Assembly: GCA_964057225.1 (NCBI GenBank)
Contig: OZ059895.1
Location: forward strand, 8,122,001-8,186,000
Length of the DNA stretch: 64,000 nucleotides
Reading direction: 5' to 3'
Source: Auanema rhodensis
Lineage: Eukaryota > Nematoda > Chromadorea > Rhabditida > Rhabditidae
The notes beneath the pieces were generated by a model. It searched no databases, was not told where the DNA came from, and saw only the letters and a list, made by a program, of their open reading frames with translations. Every line of letters starts with the position of its first letter. Position 1 is the stretch's first letter. A program made the translations under genes and the position numbers. Below are positions 21,105 through 37,253 of this stretch, piece by piece.

Positions 21105-23327
21105 ATGACTTCAATTGAGATAGAAGCTGCAGAGTCAGTTTTCATAATTTCGTTAATTTTCATGTTCGCAATATTTCAGCGTTATCCGCCTCGTCGAACA
21201 ATATTTAAAAGAAAATAATTTAATGAGAACTTTGTCAGTTCTTCAGGTACAACTGTTTTTGTTTTCCTATTTGAATTGTAGAAATTAAGGAAGAAACTAA
21301 TATTACCTTGAACACAGTTGACAGTATCGACACTTTCTGCCATGAAATAACGAGTGGACATTGGGATACTGTTTTGAAAATTATACAGCCTCTTAAATTA
21401 CCAGCCAAAAAATTAATTGATCTCTACGAACAGGTTTTTTTGGAGGGTTACAATGAGTTTACATTTTTTTTAGATGGTAATTGAACTTGTTGAGCTACGA
21501 GAATTAGCCACAGCTCGACTTATTGCTCGTCAAACTGATCCAATGCAATTGCTTAAACAAATCGATGTTGAAAGGTTTTTTTGTAGTAAGCTTTGTTTTA
21601 TATTAATATTGTTTCTTATAGATATACTAAACTGGAGAGCTTGATCAGTCGACCATATTTCGATTCTGCTGAAGTATATGGCGATGTCAGCAAAGAAAAA
21701 CGAAGATCAGCTATTGCGACAGTAAGCTTTAGTTCTTCTTTTTTATTTTGAACGATATCTTGATTTATGTGAATTAAAACTTTATAATTTCTGTGAGATT
21801 GTAAAGAAAAGAAAATAGCTTGATTGTTATTCCATTTCAAACATGTAGTGAACCGGTTGCAAATGGTTAATTGTTAGTATTTCATTTTTCAGTCTCTCTC
21901 CAGTGAAGTTAATGTAGTAGCGCCTTCCCGATTACTAGCTCTTCTCTCGCAAGCTTTGAAATGGCAACTTCACCAAGGCCTCCTTCCTCCAGGTTGCTCT
22001 AGTTCATATTTTTCTTAATATAGTTACAATTTTTTAGGTACTCAAATTGATTTGTTCAGGGGAAAGGCTGCTATGAAGGAACAGGAAGATGAACGATATC
22101 CTACACAGTTAGCTCGGCATATTAAATTTGGTGCCAGTATGTTTTATCATATTTTTACTAAATTTATCTCAATATTTGTTAGGCAGTTATCCTATGTCGT
22201 CTGTGTTTTCACCTGATGGACAATACCTTGTCACTGGCTCCAAAGATGGTTTCATAGAGGTTTGGAATTATATGAACGGAAAACTGAGAAAAGATCTTAA
22301 ATATCAAGTATGTTTTCTTTCATTATGCATTGTAAAATCTTTTTAAGGCCCAAGACACTTTGATGATGATGGATAGTGCGGTAATGTGTTTGTGTTTCAG
22401 TCGTGATTCTGAAATGCTTGCGTCTGGGGATTCTGAAGGGAGAATCAAGGTTTTTTTTCCTTTAGATTTTTCTCAGATTCTATCTATTTATTAAGGTTTG
22501 GAAAATTCAAACAGGGGACTGCCTTAGAAGATTTGATCATGCTCATTCAAAAAGTGTAACATCTGTTCGTTTCTCTCGCGATAACTCTCATGTGCTATCC
22601 TGTGCCAACGACCATATCATAAAGTTATTATCGTATATTTGTCATATTAGCTTATACATTTAAGAGTACATGGTTTGAAAAGTGGAAAATGTCTCAAAGA
22701 GTTCCGTGGTCATACCTCTTTCGTTAGTGATGCAAGATATTCTGAGGAGGGCAATCAAGTAGTAAGTTTAAGCTTTCGTTTTATGCTTAGTGATGTCTAT
22801 GTTCAGGTTTCTTGCTCTGCCGATGGAACTATACGCGTTTGGAATTTAAAAACAACCGACTGTGTTAATACATTCAAAGTATCAGGAGAAACACAGATAT
22901 TATCTATTCATCCTGTACCCAAAACTGATCAGTTTGTGGTTTGCAATCGCTCAAACACATTATTTGTTGTAAATATTCAAGGCCAGGTAAGTTCAAGCCA
23001 ATGAAAAGTTTTTATTTTGATATTTCGCAGGTGGTACGTCTTATGACTTCTGGTAAAAGAGAGAAAGGAGAGTTCTCCTCCTGTGTTTTATCACCGAGGG
23101 CTGAATGGGTGTATGCTGCTGGAGAGGATGGGGTTTTGTATTGTTTTCCTATGTTATCGGGAAGTTTAGAAAGCACTCTTCCCGTATGTTATATTGTGTT
23201 TATGTTTTTATTGATTTGAAACATTAAGGTATCTGAACGAGCTGTGCTTGGTATTGCTCACCATCCTCACCAAAACCTTATCGCGACTTTTACGGATGAT
23301 TCATATCTTCGTTTATGGAAGGATTAA
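21105..23327 (+). CDS. smu-1: SMU1 spliceosomal WD-repeat protein
   Basis: Splicing factor that acts with RED in B-complex activation and alternative splicing. [20 protein letters not shown], then [20 protein letters not shown] is the LisH motif. [20 protein letters not shown], then [20 protein letters not shown] is the CTLH/CRA region. [20 protein letters not shown], then [19 protein letters not shown] is highly characteristic of SMU1. WD repeats follow ([60 protein letters not shown]), ending [11 protein letters not shown]. About 510 residues in roughly fourteen exons, full length. Two splicing factors (PRP17 and SMU1) lie within 5 kb here but on opposite strands. Confidence 0.97.
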
Positions 23328-26300
23328 TGGCTACAATTTACGGCAATATATCATTTTGTTATTTGTTTTTATTTATTTAAATACTCGTTTGATACTCAGA
23401 GAAGTATGATTTTCATATACTCATCTCGTAACTGTGCTTAGTTATTATTGTTGTTGTGGTATTTATCTCACTCGACTTTATTTGTCCACCCAGCTTCTAT
23501 TCTCACGGTGTCCTTTCTTTGTAAACTGTTGTTTATTCTAGTTAACACTTGGACCATAAATTCATAAATGAGTTCAACGTTCACTGAAGCACAAGGAGCT
23601 CGTTTCTCCGTTAGTTTCTTGTAATTTTTGTTTTGGCATGCTATTTTTTCGTCTCAGCTTTTCCTTCTCTATCTGGGCCTTAACAGGTCACAAAACGTGC
23701 AAAAAGGAACCCTACAACGTCATTCTGTACTAGAAGGACGACAAGGATCAGCATAGTTTCAGACATCCTGAGGTATTTTTAGGTTTTATCCTTTGTATTA
23801 TATTCATGAAAGAGTGATAACCTTTTGAGTGAAAGTTATAAGAAATGGCATACATCTTAATCTGTCAGTTAAACAGCTTGTTTTTATAAGTGTCGTTTTC
23901 GTGTTGGACGGTTTATTGAACAAATATTACGTGGTGTGATTGTTGCTAGCCATTTTGATATAATTTTCGTCAAAGCTATGCGACCGCTTGCAGTTATAAG
24001 ATAAAATAACTTTGAAATACCTGTAAATATTATGTTTACAACTTGAAGTAAAAATTTTATTCATCTATATCCTTTATGTTATGCTCATGCCTCCATGATT
24101 CAATTATCACCTGCTTTATAGCCAGAAAAGGCATAACTTTCTTTTGCTTTTAAATTTTGCCATTTTGTTTCCCTCATTCTACACTTTGTATTGAATTTCT
24201 TTAGTATCAATTTAATAGTTGACCTGTTCTTTTTTCCTTATGGTTATCAAGTAAGATCTCCGATTGAAACATTGTTTTTGAGTTAACAAATTACTAATTC
24301 ATGAAATTAATTTTTGATTTACTTCAATATAATTTCATTACTGAATAAGTACACATTTAACCTAAGAGCTTTTGATGCTGAATTCGTTTATTTAACTTCG
24401 GAAGGCCTTCCTGTCTTTGACGATGTATAGTCATGTCATAGAAACATAACACCTTTTAACTGCTTCTTTCAACGTTTTCAACAAGTTTCACTATATTTTA
24501 TAATTTTGTTTTGACTCTTTTTGGAAAGTTCTGTTTGACCTAGTATTGTGCTTTCCAAAACAATAGAATGTTCTTTTTTAACCTGCTTCATCCATGATTT
24601 GAATGAGGTGTTTCACCAACACATTGTCAAATTAACTATTGGTTTATTAAATTATGAAGGTTTCTATTTTCTCTGATTCAATTTCAACGCAATAATACTA
24701 GAGAAAGTTGTACAATGTTCGAGACCACGTCAAAATATGGCTTAATTAGAATATACGTGAAAGCTATACTGATTAGCATTGAGCTTGGGGGCTTGTGAAT
24801 AACTTTGTTTTCTTATTCAGTTTTCCTTTTTTGATGCTTCCTATTAGGTAGGTGGATCTGAATATAGCATCATGCTCAGTATATTCTTGTGTATGTTTCA
24901 AGAATATAGCATGTCAACTTGATATTAGTAATCAGGCTCGCTTCTCAAATACGAGTATATGAATATTTTTATTGCTCTAACGTATCCCTTGGATATAAAA
25001 TAAAGATGGCTGCCTAGTGGATGTATCCTGGATTTACCTTTTATGTTTTCCGCTTCCTCTCTTGATTCATTGCTTAAGAGAGGTACAAGCACGTCTGAGT
25101 CAAACTATTTGAAAAAAAACTTTCTATTCTTTTGTGCTATCCTCTTATCCATTGAGTTATTTGATGGCTTCACATGGTTTCTTTTATATTATGCTTTCAA
25201 CTAACAAGCTTTAACCATAGCAATGCCGGCGGAAATGCTTCTTTTTCTCCTCCGCTTTAGCTTTACTCCCACCTATGCCAATTTTGTCTAAAATGGTTGG
25301 CTTTATAAAATATTGCTCTGTTATTTATTTCAGTAGTTTATTAAAAAAACTGATGCATTAACCTACCTTGAAAAGATGTGAAATCCCTAAAATGTTTTTT
25401 ATTCATATGACTCTCGAGCATTATTCTACAAGTTTCATTTTGTTAGCATCTTTAATTTTTTCATTGTCGTCTTACTTCAGTTCTTAAAATATTCATGAGA
25501 GACGAATAAATGTCGCTTTAATAACTGTAATTAACGAACTGATCAATTCGTCTACGAAACAAAAATTCTAATTCAATATATTCGCGCTCGTGTGAGGTTT
25601 CAAACCATAAAAGCTGCGAGGCTGAGACATAAAGCCAAAGATACGAGAGGGTTGGTATTTGACAGATTTGAATGACAAACAGAAAATAGCAAGTGAGTTT
25701 GCTGTTTTTAGTCTCATTTTTCTCGGCAATGACGCTTAGGCTATCTGTTCTCTTTGCATTTTACATTAACCTCAGTAGCCGATTGTCGGGTTCTATTCAT
25801 TGTTTCCACTGCTCTTCCTGTCTCCACCTCCCTTCCTCTCACACTAAGTTCAATTTGCAATTTCTATCTGACTTCATGCTCTTCATTTGTCGCTTTCTTT
25901 AATCGCGCAAGACTAATTCTCTATCTAATATGTAGAATTCGTAGTGCATTTTCGATTGGCAAACATCTGTCTACTTGTTATCGGCCATAGGAAAAATTGA
26001 AAAATTCCCTTCTCTATTATTGAAGTATTAACTCTACAGAGAGCTGTTTTCCTTTTTTGAGTTTTTTTTGTTCAACACTTGCCATCACTGTGGCAATCGG
26101 CTCTCAAACTAGCTGTCGTCTTCAATTTCTCATTTATTCATCCAATAATGCTTTGCGATGTACACGTACATCACTTCACTTTTCTTGGCTACTCGTATCT
26201 ACTGCCTTCTTTTGGATTAGAGTATCTTATTCTGACTTTGTTTTATATGCTCACATTTGCAAAGTGCCCGGATATTCGCTATTTCGGGCCTCATATGTTT

Positions 26301-26775
26301 CCTCTTGATTATCACTCACCCATCTCTATGCTATTCTTTCTCGCTGCCAATTCCAATCTCTCTTGTTTCATTGGTAATTTTCATTCTCAACACCATTACC
26401 ACACATTTTCCATTAAAAGTATATATCTATAAGCTCAAAGGGAAACTTTTAGTTCTGATTGTAGAGTTCATTTTAACTCAAAAAAAAATAGATAACCGAT
26501 CTTTGTTCCTAGAGTAAGTTTTTCAGCTGTTATACTTCTTCAGTTTTGCATAGTATCACTATAGACTCATTAAGACCGCAGAATAATAACGTCTTTATTA
26601 TAGATTCTCTCTTAATATTTGTAACTTTTTGGCATCTATAGTTCTGCTTTTTTTCTTGCTCAATGCTTTGTGCTTTCTCATTATCATTGTTTATCTCATT
26701 AGACATTACAATATATTCTGTTTTTTTGTGAGATTTGAATATAGCTGAATATAATGAAGAACATAATTTGAAGTA
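23328..26775. other. 3.4-kb gene-poor region between SMU1 and the SPCA pump
   Basis: No open frame with a recognisable domain. Short open frames at 25690-26510 on the plus strand overlap in several frames and look like T-rich noise. A strong splice-donor-like GCAAGTGAGTTT lies at about 25688-25699 after an exon-like purine-rich stretch, so a non-coding first exon and long 5' intron of the SPCA gene are possible. AT-rich throughout. Confidence 0.4.
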
Positions 26776-30997
<4,222 letters not shown>

Positions 30998-31684
30998 AAA
31001 ATGATTAAAATAAATAAACAATAAAGCATTAAGTCCACCAATTATTGGGCGTTGAGCGAATATTAATTTATTATTTTGAGAGATTTCATAGACTTCATAA
31101 AAATTTATAACTTATGTATTAATTTTAATGCATATTTATTTTTTTTTCATATCACCAACCGTTGACCAGTATATTCTCATTAATTTATTGTAGTTTAGAG
31201 TCTTGTTTAGAACTAAGCACCTGTGATCTGTTTAATGACTATCTAGTTTTTTTTTCGATACTATTCAATTTTTCTATGTCTGCCTACCAAATTCAGGTCT
31301 GAAGACAGAGCAGAAAATAGCATTTAGATAACTTATATTCTAGTACATATATTAAAGGCGTTTATTGATGCATTCTTCTCATCCATGTCAATGTGTTAAG
31401 GTAAATCTCTAAAATAAATTCTACGCACACTAATTTTTTGAATTCTCTACAATTACAAAGATACAAATTTGTAGACAAGATCTGAGACGTTATTATCATA
31501 TAATCGAGATACCCGTAAATAGTGGAAATTTAGCAATAGAACACAAGGATTAAAAAAATTGAGATATGAAACGAGACATGTGCTCTACACTACATATAAA
31601 GTAGCAATATGGCCCGTATATCCAAAGGCAGAATCCTAATTGTCATCTGTCATTTGTCCGTAACTACAGTGCTATTTGAGCATC
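30998..31684. other. Convergent 3' region, SPCA / carboxypeptidase
   Basis: 687 bp between convergent stops. AT-rich 3' UTR-type sequence with no gene seen. Confidence 0.5.
31009..31014 (+). terminator. Polyadenylation signal of the SPCA gene
   Basis: AATAAA 12 bases after the stop, in an A-rich stretch with further overlapping AATAAA/ATAAA copies to about 31025. Confidence 0.45.
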
Positions 31685-33478
31685 TTAACAATATCCACAG
31701 GAATAAGCACAGTTTTCCCGCATGAAAATAGGAACTGTATTGCAGAGTTGCTCACGCTCTGCTACCCAACGCTTACAAGCATGACGCACATCATAACAAG
31801 AACCTTCACTTCCATTACCAAAACGGTATTTTCTGGTTGTTGGAGCAGCTAAAACGGATAATAATTTATATAGTTTTTATGCAGTTTTCAAAACCTGTGG
31901 TTTCATTTTTGTTCTCCATTACGGCACGAGCTACAACTTTAATGCCTTCCCAAGTTTCACGAGCTGTTGGAATAAGTTCTTTCTCGTCTAATATAAAGCC
32001 ATCCCAATCTATTAATTGAAAAGTATTGAATCTAGTAACTCAAATTTTATACTTTTTTCATCTGGTCGTAATTCGAGAAGGTAGACGTATTTCACTTTAG
32101 CTACATACTTTGTCCAATCCTCAGATCCACCGGAAGCGGGATCTAAAAATATAGAAATGAACTTTAATAAAACTATATTTATAAATAATTTTCATAACAT
32201 GATCGAAAAATATAAACTCACAAAGAGTATCTGCTCCACTTCCCACAATGTACTTTGTTCCATAAACATTTTGAAGTGCTTTCGCTGCTTTTTTGCCGAC
32301 ATCATACTAGATAGATAGATTCAGATTAAGGGAGCTTTTGAATATTCTTACTAATTCTTGAATATCTCCTGGATAACTATCTTTTTTATGCCCATAAGGA
32401 TGAATCCAAATCTGTGAATAGGTATGCAAAGTAACGAATCCTTCTATGCGGCCTTCATAACGGCGAGAAAGAATGGCGTCACGAACAGCCCTGCAAAAAA
32501 TATGAAGTTTATATTATTTTAAAAATATATATATGATTTAGTGAGCATACTGTGTTTCTGGTTCACTAAAAGCTCCAGTTCCTTGATATATTTCTGAGCA
32601 TGGATCATCACTAGATCCACTCTCTAAAATTAAAAGTTGATTGTTAGAACTTGATCAACAAAGCAATAGAACCTTTGAAATGGAAGTTAAAGTTTCTGTT
32701 CAGATCAACACCACGGCAACAACGATTACGCCCCCATGAATCTTTACGACACTGCATCTTCGACCGATTTTTTCTCCAAAGTCGTATCTATAGGATAACA
32801 ATAGTATACATTGCTTCTATTCAGTAAAGAATACATGAGGATTACTGGAAGATCGAGTAAATTCATAACCATCCGGATTTACACATGGAACAATAATAAA
32901 AGTGATTTTATTTAGCATTTGATGGATCTCTGTATCTGTGTTATAACGAGATGTTAGCTAAAAATAGAAAAAAGATTATATTTATATGTATGTGAATATA
33001 AATAAGTTACCTGATGAATAAAGTAGAGAGCCGTATGCGGAGCAGCCCATTCTCGGGCGTGTATTCCTCCATCAATCCAAAACAGTTTTTTACCAGCATC
33101 ACGAGTTCCAATCTGAAAAAATTAATCATTAATGAGAACGACTTCCTAAAGATCGAAATACAACCGCATCCAGGTGCGCGATAAAAACAAATGCAACGTT
33201 CACGTCAGATTTCACGTGAAAACGGCGTTTTCAAAAATGATTAAGATACACATAAGTCAGCTAAAGACAACTGGATTGTATTGAAATGATTCAATTTTTC
33301 CAATATATTCGAATATATATATATTGAAATGAACTGTATTCTGAAGACTGAATACAATAATTAGGAAGTGTTATATGAAACAATTGCTTCAATTATGTAT
33401 GTAAACATTATTTTAATAGAAATTATAGAAAACTATAACATATATATCTTTTTTTCAATCTATATGACTATATATATA

Positions 33479-33510
<32 letters not shown>

Positions 33511-34581
33511 ACTTTATTAAACCAACCTCAACACCATCTATCGAACGTCCTTCGTGAGTTGTTCCAATTGAAATAAATTGAACAATATCAGGATATTTCT
33601 TAGCCAAATCTCTCATCCATGCTGTCATCTAAAAAGGAAAACTGGATTTGTTTGTGCCCGTTCAACAGGTCAGTACTTGCTTCTTCCTTTTTTTACCAAT
33701 AATTTAATATACTTATTATAATGTATACATATAATATATATATATTATGTATATAAATAGTATAATTATCAAAAACAACTTGTATTTTAGATACAAAAGA
33801 AAGCCAAAGTTTATTTTCGATTTGTTCTTCCAAACTTAATTTTCTTTTCAATAGTTCTAGCTTAAATCATTTGATATTTTGTTTCTAATGTACTATACGA
33901 ATTAGCACACGAATTTATCGTTTTTTCTCTTTTCTCTTTTTTCGATTTCAGTTTTTTTTAGTTTCACATTTTGAAAAAAATATTTTAAAAGATTAATAAT
34001 CAAAACAATTAGTTACATGTTTGATAAAAAATTAATTTGTTTTACTAAAATAGAAATGTTTACCTGTGGATATGATCCGTAATGATTAAGATCGTATGAA
34101 TTTCCTCCAGACTCATCTTTTAATCTTCTGGGACGTGGCTTCTGCTCTTTTACTCGTATCAATCTAAAATATATAAATAGATTTAGGTCAAAATACAAAA
34201 CTGAATTACTTCTCTACATCAGCGATTGTTTTAATATAAGAGATTTTATCATTTTCCAAATAATTAACAATATCCTTCATTCCAGACTGTGATACCATCA
34301 CATCCCAGAATCCTTTTTCGTCTTTAGAAGATTTCCAGAAATTCAACTAAATTGGATTATTAATCAAATGCATTGATGGGAAAATTTAAACATACATTCA
34401 AATCTGAAGCATTGTTGTAGAGCTGCTGAATACTAAGGAATTGCTTCTGGTTTTCAGGCAGGAGACGAAGCACACTGTAAGAGTCATCAAAGGTGCCTAA
34501 TGATGTAGCAGGATGTTCTTCAGACAGTCGTTGCCAACTGATTGGAATTATAGCTAATATTAAGATAACAGATGAATACAT
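31685..34581 (-). CDS. Secreted M14A metallocarboxypeptidase with C-terminal ShK domain (copy 1)
   Basis: Zinc carboxypeptidase of the pancreatic type. The signal peptide (MYSSVILILAIIPIS) is followed by an M14 propeptide (SVLRLLPENQKQFLSIQQLY). The catalytic domain shows GTTHEGRSIDGVEIG, the HxxE zinc motif in [33 protein letters not shown] with the substrate-binding Arg, the third zinc His in LHTYSQIW, and the catalytic Glu in YLLELRPDE. The last exon adds a six-cysteine ShK domain beginning CYDVRHACKRWV and ending ENCAYSCGYC. I start at the ATG at 34581, which gives the signal peptide. Two introns of about 400 bp (33119-33525 and 33630-34062) are much longer than the rest. It is paralogous to the gene at 37254-40160 on the same strand. 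Confidence 0.92.
33465..33511. repeat. (TA)n microsatellite in a carboxypeptidase intron
   Basis: Nearly uninterrupted TA dinucleotides inside a long intron of carboxypeptidase copy 1, close to its 3' end on the plus-strand map. Confidence 0.9.
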
Positions 34582-34660
34582 TTCCAGAATTTTTCTCCGT
34601 TCCCGGATTATATGCAACAGTCCAAATTCTCCCAAGATATAATATTAGTATAAGGCGAAG

Positions 34661-36240
34661 ATGATGCCGCCGACAATTTCAACAGTTCCTGAAGAAGACG
34701 CCGCTAGTAGCGAGGAGGACGACGACGTGATTCGTCTGGCGTTGGTAGCTGATCGACGACGTACGAATACACCAGATGCGAAAGGACGGAGAGGAGGAGC
34801 TTCAAATAGTTTCTCTTTCTCTTGCTTTTCTCTAATTTTCTCTTAAGATCTCTTACCATCTATATACTATTGGTTGAAATGCTACGTACTGTTGAAGACG
34901 AAAACCCCTGAGGGGGGTTGAGAGAGAGAGAAGATAATGAATGACGGCAGATTGATGAGAAAATAGATAAGCTTCAAACAGTATTAAGCCAAAAAAGTAG
35001 CTTGTAGCGGGCTAATGAAGGATTCGATGCTTACAAATGGACTGAATCATTAGATGCCTATCTCCCATAGACATGTCATAGTGATACCACGTAAGATCAG
35101 TAACGAAAATATTGAACATCATCTTTGAAAAGCACTTTTCAACCTTCATTTGCTTTTGCAATCGACATCCGGAAAACGTACACAGCCTAAAATGCATGAT
35201 CTTATAGCTATAAACATCATTTTTCGAGTTTTTTTTCAAAAAAAAAATAATGGAGAGATGTATTTGCATTAGTTGACTTTTTGTAATGTGGTTACTGGGT
35301 CCATTTATCCAGATTTTGGACATTGATGACAGCGGCCCACACCGGGGGCATCCACCACATGAAAGTCCTGTTTCGGCTTTTGAGCGGGTTTTCATTCTTT
35401 TTCAGTCAATCAGTCAACATTCCCACGATTCATTCTCTCTTTCACACTAATTTTCTGTCTCATTCAGTTAGAAAAAAAAGAAAAAGTACTTTTTCAGTCA
35501 TATACTAAAGTTAGATAGAGCATAAACTCATTAAAATCTTATTTATTTTCAAATGAAATAGAAAATACCGCAATGGCTGAACTCTGATAATGAGACCTGA
35601 TTTCTCTCGTATTTCTCGATTAAGGTGCATAAGCCATGCTATTCTTATCATAAAGCTGTATTCTCGTTTTAAATTTCCTTAACAGCAGGCGGTAAGCTTT
35701 ATGCCAACCTGTTCTATTTATGTTAAACATTTCGACTATAAGCATTTCCTCTCCCGCATCAAATGGAACATGAGTCTTGATCATTTTCTTGTAGATCGAG
35801 CATGATTATCTTCATAATGATCAATCTTCAATACATCATACATCGCCGTAGGCAACTTCAAGTTCTTTTGTGCCTGTTATTATCAGCTGTGAAGTAGATG
35901 TTTAAACTTTTTTTTTGAAAATTCTTTATAAGAATATTGTAACATCATGATTTAAGAAGTTTTCGTATTAACAAAGGAAGCTTAATGCAAAGTGAGAAAA
36001 TAATGCTTAATATAGGAATGGAAACGAAGGTTGTTTTGATGCTTTCACTTAAGCATGACGTTTAGACAAATCGTCAAATCATTAGTACTTACTATATATC
36101 TAATGAACAGTGAATATCATGAAGATGATGATGATGACGATATAAGATATGAGAAGAAGAAGTCAATGAATAATGTTGTAATCGACAACTTTCCGAGCCT
36201 TTTTTCAACTTTAAACGTTGAAGCTAATCGAATAAAATGA
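34661..36240 (+). CDS. Candidate unrecognised multi-exon gene (exon-like islands)
   Basis: Several GC-richer open islands, in the same orientation, stand out of AT-rich DNA. The first (34661-about 34813) starts MMPPTISTVPEEDAASSEED, continues DDVIRLALVADRRRTNTPDA and is 79 bp from the divergent carboxypeptidase start. 35008-35070 reads RANEGFDAYKWTESLDAYLP after CTTGTAG. 35313-35387 reads ILDIDDSGPHRGHPPHESPV and SAFER after TTATCCAG. 35795-35847 reads IEHDYLHNDQSSIHHTS after TTTTCTTGTAG. 36111-36240 reads EYHEDDDDDDIRYEKKKSMN and ends at a stop. Amino-acid content looks protein-like and acceptors are good, but some donors are weak and I could not join all phases. The family is not recognised; the model may be wrong. 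Confidence 0.28.
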
Positions 36241-36723
36241 TAGAACAAGCTGTAATTAGATAAACCACAACTTTAAAGTTTATAGCTCAGGGTTGTGAGT
36301 ATAGATTCTGGTTGTTGTTTTCAATAAGTTGATTCCGATTTAGATCTTTTCTTAATGGATTATTGATGACTTTCAGGTAGAACTATGTATATATCTTATG
36401 ATACATACATGTTTGTATATTCATACATGTATAATATCTAAAAATACTTAAATTTTCAAATTATTTTTCAAAATGATTATCAGAAAAATTTTTTTTTATT
36501 GTTTCTTCACTTGTTGATTTTCAGGAACACCTGAATGAAAAGGTGTGAAAACGAGATAAGTTTATCTGATAACCGTTTATCTGATTGAAAAGAAAAAACA
36601 TTCAATCATCAAAGGAAGTATTTATGAGAAGGAATTCAGTTTTTATTTCAAAGAAATTTTTCTTTCATTTTTAGATTTGTGATAGATGTTTGAAAATGTA
36701 TTTCCCTCTTTCTCTCTCCTTCC

Positions 36724-36749
36724 CGAAGAAGAAGAAGAAGAAGAAGAAT
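36724..36749. repeat. (GAA)n microsatellite
   Basis: About seven GAA/AAG trinucleotides in intergenic DNA. Confidence 0.85.
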
Positions 36750-37053
36750 ATGATGATGTAAAAATAAAAAAAAAAAAGATTTTATTTTCTTCAAATGTTT
36801 CATTGTACCCGAGATATATGAAATCAACGGATTAATATAAAACAATCTTGTGTCAAATATCAAAAAATAAGTAAAGAAAACTCAAAAAAAAAAAAGACTA
36901 GAAGAAGGCAGTTAATATGATGATGATGATGATTTTGTTGTTTGATAATAATAATAAAATTATAATAATAGTAATAGTAATGACGATCATTTCAAAACAT
37001 TACATTATGCTATGTGAATATATAAAATTACATAATTAATGATAATTCTTCAC

Positions 37054-37058
<5 letters not shown>

Positions 37059-37112
<54 letters not shown>
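37059..37112. repeat. (GA)n microsatellite
   Basis: About 27 uninterrupted GA dinucleotides roughly 140 bp past the stop of carboxypeptidase copy 2. Likely to be length-polymorphic. Confidence 0.95.
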
Positions 37113-37116
<4 letters not shown>

Positions 37117-37253
37117 CAATTTAATCAATTTCGATTTAGAATATATAACGAAATACGGAATATTGTTTTCATTGAAACCACGTACTATTTTCGATATATA
37201 AAGGAGGATAGGTAAATAAAAAATTCATGGATGTGGCTGGAACATTTCTGTGT

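Noticed and set aside
25693-26517. Overlapping hydrophobic open frames on the plus strand
   Set aside because: T-rich sequence open in several overlapping frames, without splice sites or domains; typical chance frames.
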